Assembly (NCBI GenBank): GCA_023614405.1
Contig: CM042684.1
Location: forward strand, 209,628,941 to 209,692,940
Source of the DNA: Avena insularis
Lineage: Eukaryota > Streptophyta > Magnoliopsida > Poales > Poaceae
Direction: 5' to 3'
Length of the DNA: 64,000 nucleotides
Under the pieces are notes generated by a model that worked only from the letters and a program-made list of their open reading frames with translations, was not told the origin of the DNA and did not search any database. Below are positions 1 to 9,524 of this stretch, one piece after another. A program made the position numbers and the translations under genes. Position 1 is the stretch's first letter; the number at the start of each line of letters is the position of its first letter.

Positions 1-518
1 TCAGCGGGGTGCTGGATAGAAGAACTACCAGCGGTACTGTGGAGTTTAAGAACAACTCCGAATCGATCAACAGGCTATACGCCATTTTTTCTGGTATATG
101 GGGCAAAAGCTGTATTACCAGCCGACATAGAGCATGATTCTCCTAGGGTCACCCAATACACAGAAGCCGAAGTGCAAGAAGCCCGGAAAAATGATGTTGA
201 TCTGCTGGAAGAAGCGAGAGAACTGGCACTGTCTAGATCCGCCATATATCAGCAAAATCTCCGATGCTATCATAGTCGGAAAGTGTGCCCCCGAGTCTTT
301 CGGGAAGGCGATCTGGTGCTCCGGTTGGTACAACGTACTACGAGCATGCATAAATTATCCCCCCATGGGAAGGGCCATTCATTGTGAGCAAAGCATTGCA
401 CAATGATTCTTACTATCTTATAGATGCAAAGCCACAGGAAAAGAACAAGGCGGACAGGTCCGGAGAGGAATCTAAGCGACCATGGAATGTAGCACTACTT
501 CGTCCCTTCTACACTTAG
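1..518 (+). pseudogene. pol: pol polyprotein, C-terminal end of integrase (element 1)
   Basis: Frame 1 reads the end of a Ty3/gypsy integrase: a WIEELPAVLWSLRTTPN block, then PFFLVYGAKAVLPADIE, EEARELALSRSAIYQQ and REGDLVLRLVQ, ending RPWNVALLRPFYT and stop at 516-518. These blocks are the post-catalytic part of gypsy integrases; the DDE residues lie left of the window. One C has been lost in the C-run near 359-364, which shifts HKLSPPWEGPF out of frame, so this copy is broken. The same tail occurs in elements 2 and 3 on the minus strand. The role of the intact family protein is insertion of element cDNA into the genome. Confidence 0.9.
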
Positions 519-609
519 CTAAGAAGTGTATGTATCCGAGTCGTCTCATATGTCGGTATGTATGTCGGCAATGAGCTTATCAATGAAATAGCAGCGCCTC
601 GAGCAGTAA

Positions 610-622
610 CCCGGGGACTGCC
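610..622 (+). other. internal polypurine-tract-like motif (element 1)
   Basis: CCCGGGGACTGCC resembles the CAGGGACTAA tract that precedes the 3' LTR at 6178. It lies 92 bases past the pol stop. No LTR follows it, so it is a motif match only. Confidence 0.4.
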
Positions 623-1008
623 TTAATAATGTTTGTTGTTACTTCTTATGCGGTAGCTGGAATAAGTCGTTCTACTTAACCCGATTAGTAATGTGTGAGC
701 TCCAAAAACCCAACTCTTCGACTTGCTGCTGTCCAACAAGAATTGGCTTCATGGCAAGCAAGAGAACAAGTTTGGAATTGCGTAGCACATGAAAAACGAC
801 TAAGGAAACGAATTTATTCGAGCTAACGCTTGTTTTTCCGACTAACCCTGTATTTATTTTCAAGTTATTATGTTGAATTATTTTGAGCTAAGCCTAAAAG
901 TTTCTAAGTATTGTTAAAACAATTTTTGAAGCTCGGATTCGTAAGTCGTAAAACCGAATCAAGGTAGACACAGACCGAGCTAGAGAATTGGACGAACAAG
1001 AAAATGAA

Positions 1009-1020
1009 ACTCGGGGACTA
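1009..1020 (+). other. internal polypurine-tract-like motif (element 1)
   Basis: ACTCGGGGACTA matches the general CTCGGGG(A/G)CTA tract of grass gypsy elements. It sits just beyond the 3' end of the antisense gene and is not followed by an LTR. Confidence 0.45.
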
Positions 1021-2548
1021 CGCCCAAGTTAATCCGGCATAGAAACATAGTAGCAAAATATCACATATCCAGCATACAATTGCACCCGGCATACCGGGGA
1101 TCTGATAAATTTTCAAGTTTTTTTCGAACTAAGGAGCAGCAGGAGGAGGAAGTTCAGCGTCGTCGTCGCTGTCTTCAATATCTGAAGCATCATCTTCTCC
1201 ACCCTCATCCGACCCATCTTCAACGTTCTCAACATGCTCATCCCCACCGGATTCTAGGAAGCTTGGTCCTTCAACTTAGTCATGGATAGGAGAATATTCG
1301 ACGAGACTGTAGGCGCAAGCCTGGCGCCGAGCTACCCACTCCGGATCATCGGTCCATCTGGATCCGGTCCGCCGGTGTGTAAGGAGGCTGAGGTCAATCT
1401 TCTCGTACCATGTAAGAATATGATGAAGGATAGTATCAGCTGCGGCACGCCCAGCGGATTCTCTCCAGAGATCGAGCATGGTCTCAGTCTCCATCAACTT
1501 CTCGACGAGAATCGCGGTGGTCTCCAGGCTACTCTCTCCGGGCCAGAACATGTTGAAAATGCGAACTGCAACATCGAGGATATCCTTGCCGCAATTCTTG
1601 ATAATCTCCACGCGAGACGACAAGCTGACCAACAGGTCCTCCATGTCATAAGGAACCTCCTCACCAGCAGGAGGCCGGGAGTACCTCGCTATGGCTTGGC
1701 AACCATCTGCAATAATAGTGATGCTCTCAGGAAATTTGCCTAAAAGCCAGACAAGGTAAGAAGGTAAAGAAAAGACATATGAAGCAACCCGGAAAAGTAG
1801 GTCGGAAGGAACTTACGTGATATGTGGCTAAGGATCCGGGTTAACTCCTTGATGCAATCGTCGCGTCTCTTGCGAAGTTGCTCAAGCTCAGCGTTTGCCG
1901 ACTCAAGCTAGACGTCGGATTCTTTGAGTAGCTGCTGGTCCTTGGAGATCTAGAGAGTAAGGCGCTCATGCTCTTTTGTGAAGTTCTGGCCAACCTTTTG
2001 GAGCTCGGTTTGGTGTTGGGCCTTCATCTTCTCCATCTCAGCCTTAAGCTTGGCAATCTCGTTGTCCTTACACCGGAGGAGAGCAAGCTCGTCATCCTTT
2101 TTCTTCAGCTCGACTTGATGCTATCCTACTTATTCGAGAAAATGCAGCATCATATCAGGCACGGGCACACTATCCTCAAGCGATGCTGAAATAGTATGTT
2201 GATCCGGCAGAGCCGAGGAGTGAATGTTTGCCGAGCCAAGGAGATGAGGAAATGGAAAACACTACGAGGTCGGACAAAAGAGGACATACCCCGGATTTCC
2301 TCCAAGTTCTTCCGCATGATCTTGTTCTCGGCCTCCACCCCAGCTGCAGAAATCGAATGAGGAGATTAGTCCGGCAGAAGAAGGTGAAGAAAAACGGAGA
2401 AGTGCTAAGGGAGAAAATTACCTCTCTTTTCATGTTCTGCACTAAGTGCAACATGTTTTGCGCGTAGCATCTTGTGGGTATCCAGCAGGCGTTGGAATTC
2501 AGCACTCCGGTGATTGGTGGTTACCTGAAAAAGTACAGAAGTGTAAAA

Positions 2549-2934
2549 TTAGCTTGGTACATATTCGAAGTGTACAAGATCCAGGCCAACTGGAACTTAA
2601 CCCGGCTCTAGGTGTGTGCATATTCGAAGTGTACAAAATCCGGGCCAAGTGGAACTTAACCCGGCTCTAGGTGTGTGCATATTCGAAGTGTACAAGATCC
2701 AGGCCAAGTGGAACTTAACCCGGCTCTAGGTGTGTGCATATTCGAAGTGTACAAGATCCGGGCCAAGTGGAACTTAACCTGGCTCTAGGTGTGTGCATAT
2801 TCGAAGTGTACAAGATCCGGGCCAAGTGGAACTTAACCCGGCTCTAGGTATGTGCATATTCGAAGTGTACAAGATCCGGGCCAAGTGAAACTTAACCCGG
2901 CTCTAGGTGTGTGCAGATTCGAAGTTCACATGGA
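2549..2934. repeat. 59-bp tandem array inside an intron of the antisense gene
   Basis: Six full copies plus a partial of a 59-base unit. The landmark ATATTCGAAG recurs at 2561, 2620, 2679, 2738, 2797, 2856 and, as AGATTCGAAG, 2915: exactly 59 bases each time. Copies differ by single substitutions (CCAGG/CCGGG, GTGTG/GTATG). Each unit contains an imperfect inverted pair, CCGGGCCAAGT with ACTTAACCCGG. The array lies just upstream, in gene orientation, of the exon at 2525-2424, so it is intronic. There are no spacers, so it is not a CRISPR array. Confidence 0.93.
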
Positions 2935-2986
2935 GCTACGTTAGTTTTCTAATGAGCATCCGGCCGAGTAACAAGCTAATCCACCG

Positions 2987-3004
2987 GAGGCTCAGGGACT
3001 AATG
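2987..3004 (+). other. internal polypurine-tract-like motif beside the 59-bp array
   Basis: GGCTCAGGGACTAATG at 2989-3004 is almost the same as the tract-plus-LTR-start GCTTCAGGGACTAATG at 6164-6179. Here no LTR follows. It lies about 55 bases right of the 59-bp array. Confidence 0.5.
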
Positions 3005-5748
3005 GCTATTATCTACAGCATGTAAAGGAGAAACGACATACCTCCATCATTCGCCCCGCGAGGTTGATTGCCTTAGCGGCAGTATTCATCTGGGCGGAAA
3101 ATTCTGCGGGGCCGAACTTTTCCGGGAGATCATCATTGTGGACGAACTCCGCCTTATTCCAGTTCATAACGAACTCAATAAGACTCGGAGGGTACCGCTC
3201 ACCGGTGGGCATATGGGGTGCCACCAAGCCCTTTGTGTGCGCTTCTTTCCTCTCAACCAAGGCAAGGGCTGGGCTGGTATGCAGAACCATCTGCTGCGCA
3301 TCGGTTGACTCGGCAGGAATATCCTTCGCTGCTGGGGCTTTCTTGGGAAGCATTGATGCTAGGGTTCGCTGCCCAGCCTCGAGAGATGCAGACTTGGTGG
3401 CATCCGGAGCCTTTTTGCCTTTAGCTTGCTGGGAAGAAGTAACTGTAGTGGATTTCCCCTTAGAGGCTGCTGGAGTAGTTCCTCGCCGAGGTTGAGATGA
3501 CTCGGACGAGGCGGAAGAACTTGGCACAGGAGCTCTTGTAGCTGGACTTGGAGCGGTGGTTGGCTTTCTTGGTGCCAGAAAAGATGCTAGAGCTGGTTCG
3601 GTCGCTGATACTGGAACTGCTGCTGGTGCTGGTGTTGAGATAGACTCGGTGGCTGGTGGTTGCGGCAATGCCAAAGTGGTGGATGTCGTTGCCTCGGCCG
3701 GACCGACCCCTCCCGCTCCAAGGTCGCGTTCCTCTTGACGAGGTAGTGCGGAACACGGAGTAGCCGCAGAACCCTCTGGAATAGGGCTCAGCGGATGTGA
3801 CTCATCGTCACGAGGAGGAGAAGGGTCGGATCAAAGTGGTGAAGAGATTCTTGATCTGCTCTGAGGGACTTCCACCAGAGGTCTGAAGAAGAAAATAATG
3901 TCAGAAGAGAAATTACCATGATGCAAGGAGAAGTAAATTACGCAACGAAAAATGACTTACGCATCCGAGGTTTCGGCCTCCATGGGTTTCCGAGCCCTTC
4001 GTGTCGGGGCTTTGTCTGCCTGCTTGGAGGCAGTCTTGTCTCCGGCCTTCTTTTGCCTTTTGGTGGGCTAAGAAGGTTCGGAGGAAGAACTTGATGCGGC
4101 TCCGCGCTTCTTCTTCGAAGCCACCGGAACCGGCTCACCCGTAGCAAGTGGAGGATCCTCGTGGATATGCCCACCGGGGTTAGCTGATGCCGGAAAGGCA
4201 AAAGAAAGAGGGACAGCCTCAACAGGTTCAATCACGTCGACATCCGATTCATCCTCATCATCGGGCCAATCTCTAAGAGAAGAGAATTTACCGCTGGGTC
4301 GTTTGGTGGCGTCGGTCATAGGGAGGAACATCTCCTGGTCCGACTCCTCCTCATCCGGGATTTCTCGGTCCGGCGCCCACTTAAGGGTCGGATCCGTACC
4401 ATCCTCGAGAGTTTGCTGAAGGAACAGCTGAGAAAAAGCATGAAGAACAGAGTCAGAAATACAACAAAAACCGACACATATTTGATCCGAAATAAGTTTG
4501 CCCCGCGAAGCTTACCACGGGAGGGAGCCTGTCACGACAGTAGTGCTCAATTCCCCATGTCCATTCAGCGGAGAAATCCTTGTGGGTGGTGAAAAGAGCC
4601 TTAACCCGGTGAAAAATCTCCGTGTTGCTCAACTCGAAGGAGGAGGTCCGGTTGGGGTCGCGGCCGAAACTCATGTGGCACAACTTGTGGGTGCGCTTCT
4701 GGAGGGGAGAGATTCGGTTGCGCACAAACGTGATCATGGCATCCTCGTTGTGCAATCCAAGTTTCTTCAGCTCCACGAACCTCTTGTTAACTTGGTTGGC
4801 CAGAGCTGTAGGCTTCTTGGGGACCTCCTCCCAGAATTCCATGTCAGGTGAACCCGGAGCGTAGGGCAGCAACCGAATCAAATCTTCAGTGCCCTCATTC
4901 CGGACATAGAAGAAGGTCCGGGCCCATCCTTTGCAGGAGTCAAGCCCGGTAACCCGGGGGAAAACGGAAAGTCTCCGGGGCGAGATGGAGGCAGCTCCGA
5001 ATTGCGTGAGCTGCTTATCCTCCGAATCTACTTGGATGTTGGGGATGACATTGCGATGAAGGCCGAAAAACCGGATCCACAGCTCCTTCGTGGGCCACAG
5101 TCCGGTGTAGCCTTCAATCATAGAAGCAAAGGCAGAGAGAGAGGTGATAGCGTTGGCTGGGAGATGGTGCGGCTGCAAGTGGTAGGTCCTAACCCAATCC
5201 CGGAACAAATCGCTCACCGGCAGACCAAATCCCCGTTGGAAGTGGGAGAGGAACACGACAAACTCACACGGATTGGGTGAGGGGGGCAGTTCGGCGGAGA
5301 GGAGACGAGCGGCGACGCCGGCAGGAATGCGCCTGGTCCGGTAGAGCCAGTCAAGGTCATCTTAGACCAGATCCGGCCCACGCCCATGATCCACGGCGGC
5401 GTCCTCCTCCATTTCCTGCTCGGTGACGACGAGCTCCTCCTCCGTCATCTCGTATTCACTACCCTCGCTGGCGCTAGCGGCGGCGGGGATCTGAGGCCTG
5501 GATTGGCGAGGACCCGTAGCGAAGAAGTTGCACAGCGGTGGCTGCGATGCAGAAGCACGGGGAAAGTGCGGCGGCGGCGCTGCTGCTAGAAGCAGCGTGG
5601 CCTTGATCGCTAGGAAGACGAAAGAAGGGCAGCGAAGAGGCGCAGAGTGGAAAACGCTAAGGGTGCGCCCTGTACTTAACCACCCCCTGAGAGGGTGAGT
5701 GGGATCGCGCTGCGCCAACGAGCCACATGGTGTGGCTGTGTATCGCAC

Positions 5749-6162
5749 GTCTCAGCCAATCGTAGAGGAGCCACACAGAGGGCCACAGAGCAGAAGCAAT
5801 CCAGTGACGTGATGCTCTGATGCGGTAAACGAGGAGGCAGGCGTGATGTGACCCTCGCACAGTGATAACTGACAATTACTGCGGCGGTTACTGTGCAGGC
5901 CCTTAAAATAAGACAGCGTAATGATTAGCCTCCACGTGGGTTGGAGTATGAGAGAAGGAAACGGGGCCCGGATCAAACCATGGTAACCATGGGATCCGAG
6001 CCAAAATGGTAACCCGGCCGACAAGTGAAAACTTGGAACGTGCGAAGGGAACGTAAATCCATATAATCCGAGATAAAGAGCTAACCCAGAAACAAACGTC
6101 CAAGGCTCGAACATAGATGAACCTGATGTGGCCTTAGCGGCCAAGGCAGCTAAGACCGCACC
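5749..6162. other. region between antisense gene start and 3' LTR (element 1)
   Basis: No supported frame. By position it would hold the leader and any promoter of the antisense gene, but I see no clear TATA box for the minus strand. It ends at the polypurine tract. Confidence 0.4.
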
Positions 6163-6177
6163 AGCTTCAGGGACTAA
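6163..6177 (+). promoter_or_regulatory. polypurine tract (element 1)
   Basis: AGCTTCAGGGACTAA immediately precedes the TGTTGGGG start of the 3' LTR. This is the expected plus-strand primer site for reverse transcription, a weak purine run but in the right place. Confidence 0.65.
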
Positions 6178-6985
6178 TGTTGGGGGGATACCCCCGGGTA
6201 GGGTCACTCCGGGGTATAAGGGCCGAGTTAGCCGAGGTTCGGCAGGGTCAAAGAAGATGCTGGCCGGGTCACCTCAAGGCAGGCCGGATCATGGAGTAAC
6301 CCGGACCAGGGGGGTCGCCTAACATTGTCTCAACCGACTTAAGGAGTAAGTCGGAAGTGCTTGTCTAACTTGTATGCAGGAACAGGTATGGCCGGATCTA
6401 CTATGATCCGGGTCCTTGCTTAGCTTCTGGGAGAAGGAAGGAATCTCTCTGGTCAAAAAGAAGGTCCGGTACGCACTGCATGAGCGAAGAAAGCAAGGGC
6501 GGGACCACCGGGTCACGGCCGACAAGGGTGACGACGCCCATGTCGGCTGACGCGGGCGCCGCAGAGGCTTACATCGCTAAAGCATGTATGACGCGGTGGA
6601 AAAGCACCCCGGTCGGGTTACCACTTTGGGAGGAAGCATATTCTTAGGATTATGCCTCCACGTATGCCCTTGGCAGGGACCGAGCCATCTCTATATAAGG
6701 GGCGGCTAGGGTTCCTGTAGAAGGGTTTGATTGAGCGCTAGTTGAGTTCTTTGAGGCCGTAGGGTTTTGGTTAAGATTCTAGGGGTGAACTATAGGCAAG
6801 AGTAAGAGAGTTCCTTCTTCCTCCTCTCGCCAATACAGCTCTAGGAGCACTTGTAATTTGCAAAGGAAATCAATACAAACTTCTGTGTGGAGAATCACTC
6901 CACTATCCCTCCCTGGATTCCCCTAGCGTGTATTAGTCCCCACCTTTAGCCTATCCATGGCATCTGCCGTGACACCACCACGACA
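6178..6985 (+). repeat. 3' LTR of gypsy element 1 (808 bp)
   Basis: Begins TGTTGGGGGGATACCC after the polypurine tract and ends CCACCACGACA at 6985, directly before copia coding sequence (GTATGCAAGC). The end matches that of the 5' LTR of element 2 read on the minus strand (ACCACGACA), which supports this boundary over the earlier CGTGACA at 6974. A TATATAAG box lies at 6692-6699. Confidence 0.75.
6692..6699 (+). promoter_or_regulatory. TATA box in LTR of element 1
   Basis: TATATAAG inside the LTR is a good plant TATA box and would start the genomic RNA about 30 bases downstream. Confidence 0.55.
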
Positions 6986-8131
6986 GTATGCAAGCTTCGG
7001 AAATCCATTTATGGGCTGAAGCAAGCATCTCGAAGTTGGAATATCCGCTTTGATGAGGTAGTCAAATCGTTTGGCTTCATCAAGAGTGATCATGATTCTT
7101 GTTTATACAAGAAGTTTAGTGGGAGCAAAGTAAACTTTCTAATCTTATATGTGGATGACATATTACTTATTGGAAATGATGTCCAGATGTTGCAAGAAAC
7201 CAAGGAATCATTGGAAAAGAGTTTTTCAATGAAGGACTTGGGTGAGGCGACTTACATACTAGGAATCCGGATCTATAGAGATAGATCAAGGCGGCTCATT
7301 GGATTGAGTCAGAGTACATATCTGTACAAAGTTTTGAAGAAGTTCAACATGGAATCATCTAAGAATGGGTTCTTACCAATGTCCCATGGCAGAAAACTTA
7401 GCAAGACTTAGTGTCCTTCGAGAACTAATGAGCGAACTCGGATGAGTGCGATTCCATATGCTTTTGCAGTCAGATCCATCATGTATGCTATGATTTGTAC
7501 TAGGCCGGATGTTTCCTATGCTCTAAGTGTTGTGAGCAGGTACCAGGCTGAACCTAGAGAAATCCACTGGGAAGCGGCTAAAAATATCCTTAAGTACTTG
7601 AGAAGTACAAAGGATATGTTCCTGGTTTATGGAGGTGAGGATGAACTTAGTGTAAGGGGTTACATGGATGCAAGTTATCTCACTGACTCGGATGATTCTC
7701 GTTCACAATCCGGATATGTGTTTGTGGTAAATGGAGGGGTTATGAGCGAGAAGAGTTCCAAGCAAGAGACGGTGTCTGCGTCTACAATAGAGGCTGAGTA
7801 TATTGATGCCTCGGAGGCGGCAAAGGAAGCCATTTGGATGAGGAATTTCCTCATGGATCTTGGTGTGGTTCAGGGCTCATCCAATCCGTTAGACGTGTAT
7901 TGTGACAACAATGGTGCTATTGCACAAGCCAAGGAACCTAGATAACACCAGAAGAAGAAACACATACTCATGCGGTACCACCTGATTCGCCAGTTCATGG
8001 ATCAAGGTGATATCAAGTTATGCAAGGTACACACAGATGCAAATATTGCGGATCCATTGACAAAGCCGCTACCACAGCCGAAGCATGAGGCGCACCTGAG
8101 AGTTATGGGCATTAGATGCCTAGAAATGTGA
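6986..8131 (+). pseudogene. pol: copia pol, RT C-terminal part and RNase H
   Basis: One continuous frame from VCKLRKSIYGLKQASRSWN (typical copia RT) through YVDD at 7148-7159, SFSMKDLGEATYILGI, RSIMYAMICTRPDVSYALS, and RNase H blocks GYMDASYLTDSDDSRSQSG, SSKQETVSASTIEAEYI and VYCDNNGAIAQAKEP, to DANIADPLTKPLPQPKHE and stop at 8129-8131. The RNase H acidic residues appear kept. Two in-frame stops (TAG 7409-7411, TAA 7943-7945) inactivate it. The N-terminal part of the polyprotein was separated by element 1. The family is the Angela/BARE/Tork group by motif similarity. Confidence 0.92.
7148..7159 (+). other. RT catalytic YVDD motif (copia)
   Basis: Codons TAT GTG GAT GAC in the pol frame encode the metal-binding YVDD of reverse transcriptase, preceded by FLIL and followed by ILLIGND. 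Confidence 0.9.
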
Positions 8132-8152
8132 TGTCGGATGATTGACTCTAGT

Positions 8153-8165
8153 GCAAGTGGGAGAC
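8153..8165 (+). promoter_or_regulatory. polypurine tract (copia)
   Basis: GCAAGTGGGAGAC precedes the TGTTGGG start of the 3' LTR. AAGTGGGAGA is the usual tract of Angela/BARE-type copia elements. Confidence 0.85.
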
Positions 8166-9524
8166 TGTTGGGAATATCCCCTGGAGGCAATCATGTATGA
8201 TGTTATTCCCAATGCATTCATAAAGTTATTGTCCTTGTATGAACCACAGATATGTATCATTGAATATGTGATTCAATTGTGGAACTATATATTCATGTTG
8301 TTCATACTATTTGTCTTTGGTCGTTGAGGTTGTGTTGGACACACAACTTAGACTAATATGAAAGTCGGCAGATGACTCGGTTCCACTTGTCATGGGCATA
8401 GAGATGCTATCCTGACTTACACGGATTCGGCTAAAGAGTTTAGCGAGTCGGATTGACCCATATTGAGATGCAATGAACAAGTCGTGATTTGCATGTCTCA
8501 ATCAATGTAATCCTTAGACCTGAGGTTATTGCACAATCCGAGTTGAGGATCACCGACTTCAGTTCTGTCAAACGTTGTTCCATCACTAAGCAGTTATAAA
8601 GGCAGAGTTCAGGTCGACTGAGAATCAAGCTGCGTGATGTGGATGACCAAGATGGGATTTTTCCCCTCCGACTGGAGAGATATTCTCTAGGCCCTCTTGG
8701 AAGATATGATTCAGAAAGCATGGCCATGCGCGACTCGGTTAAGTGTTAACCAAGGCGACCGACTAAGAGTTAGTCGAATGAATCACTTATCTCGGATCGA
8801 GAAAGAGAGTCGAACTATTTAAGGGATGACAATTATTCGCCTATAGTTCGACAAGGCACATCGTGAGGCAAAAGGGACTTAGACGAAAGTCGCATTGGAA
8901 AGGTATGTCATCATGACTCTTTGGTACTTGGGAGTCGGCACGTTTTGCTAGGAGCCGCTACCGACTGATCGATCACGAGTGAGACTCGGATCGAGTCCGA
9001 GTTACCATGAGCCTATCGGGTCGCACACTTAAGAGCAGGAGCAAGTTTGGGTTAGACCCAAACAAGAAATCTATTTGGGTTGGACCCAAATAAGACATGG
9101 ACTAAGTCAGTGAGTTGGACTCGCAGTGACTAATATAGGGCTTTTAGTGAATGGGCCACAAGCGAGTGGAGCCCACTTTCACTCCCTATATAAGTTGGGG
9201 CGCTGGTGCTTAGAGCATACGGTTAGGTCACGACATGCGTTGGAAACCCTAGCCCAAGTCCAGTCCTGTCGCTGCCGTACCAAACCTAGCAGCCCAGCAC
9301 CGGCGCTCCTCCTCGTACGTGTGGATACTGGCAGAGGTGCTAGACATTCAGCAATTCCATGATCGTGATCAGAACGGATCATGAGGACTGCACTACATCA
9401 AGTGACATGCTTCATCGATTCCGCAACTACGCGTCTAGTGGTAATTCTCGTGCCCTACTACCTCAGCTGGATCTTGGGATCACCGCGTAGGGAAAAGTTT
9501 TGTTTATCTCTGCGTGGCCCAACA
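8166..9524 (+). repeat. 3' LTR of copia element (1359 bp)
   Basis: Starts TGTTGGGAATATCCC and ends GTGGCCCAACA; the ends are a perfect 7-bp inverted repeat. A TATATAAG box lies at 9187-9194. After the LTR the sequence CACCC and a Lys-rich exon of element 2's antisense gene follow. Confidence 0.9.
9187..9194 (+). promoter_or_regulatory. TATA box in copia LTR
   Basis: TATATAAG inside the LTR, in the correct orientation for element transcription. Confidence 0.55.

Larger units (their letters stand above)
519..1128. other. tail-to-tail spacer between pol and antisense gene (element 1)
   Basis: About 610 bases with no convincing frame. It lies between the stop of pol (plus) and the stop of the antisense gene (minus), so both transcripts would converge here. 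It contains two polypurine-tract-like stretches, CCCGGGGACTGCC at 610-622 and ACTCGGGGACTA at 1009-1020, resembling the tract used next to the 3' LTR (6163-6177). Confidence 0.6.
1129..5748 (-). pseudogene. antisense Transposase_28-type gene with introns (element 1)
   Basis: A spliced gene antisense to its host retrotransposon. Exon 1 (about 5748-4516) holds the 'putative gypsy type transposon' domain: FVVFLSHFQRGFGLPVSDLF, HLQPHHLPANAI, then WGIEHYCRDRLPPV at the donor (GTAAG, 4511-4515). Further exons: about 4427-3961 (acidic, then KRQKKAGDKTASKQ), 3882-3042 (Ala/Pro/Ser-rich), 2525-2424 (coiled-coil-like FQRLLDTHKMLRAKHVALSA), about 2340-2290, 1960-1820, and a last exon ending DDDAELPPPAAP with stop at 1129-1131. 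Acceptors are pyrimidine-rich and end CAG. In-frame stops at 5362-5364, 4068-4070 and in the last exon after SPIHD break it. The ATG is uncertain; 5748 is the limit of the open frame. Function of this family is unknown; despite the Pfam name no transposase activity is shown. Confidence 0.8.
1..6985 (+). mobile_element. Ty3/gypsy element 1 (Tat-type), 3' part
   Basis: This is the 3' portion of a plus-strand LTR retrotransposon; the 5' LTR, gag and most of pol lie left of the window. Order: end of pol (1-518), a spacer, a large antisense gene (1129-5748, minus), polypurine tract, 3' LTR (6178-6985). The antisense Transposase_28 gene between pol and the 3' LTR is typical of Tat-lineage grass elements (family knowledge). 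Its right end abuts a copia RT codon stream at 6986, so it was inserted into the copia element. The target duplication cannot be checked because the left end is outside. Confidence 0.88.
6986..9524 (+). mobile_element. Ty1/copia element (Angela/BARE-type), 3' part
   Basis: The 3' end of a copia element: RT-RNase H tail (6986-8131), polypurine tract and a full 3' LTR (8166-9524). Element 1 split it within RT; the 5' part is left of the window. After 9524 the sequence returns to the antisense gene of gypsy element 2, so this copia was inserted into that gene. The LTR has the 7-bp inverted ends TGTTGGG/CCCAACA. Confidence 0.9.

Noticed and set aside
2549..2934. CRISPR-like array
   Set aside because: Repeats are directly adjacent with no spacers, and the sequence is plant nuclear.
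6971..6974. End of element 1 LTR at CGTGACA (6974)
   Set aside because: The end at 6985 (ACCACGACA) matches the LTR end of element 2 and leaves the copia frame starting at once.
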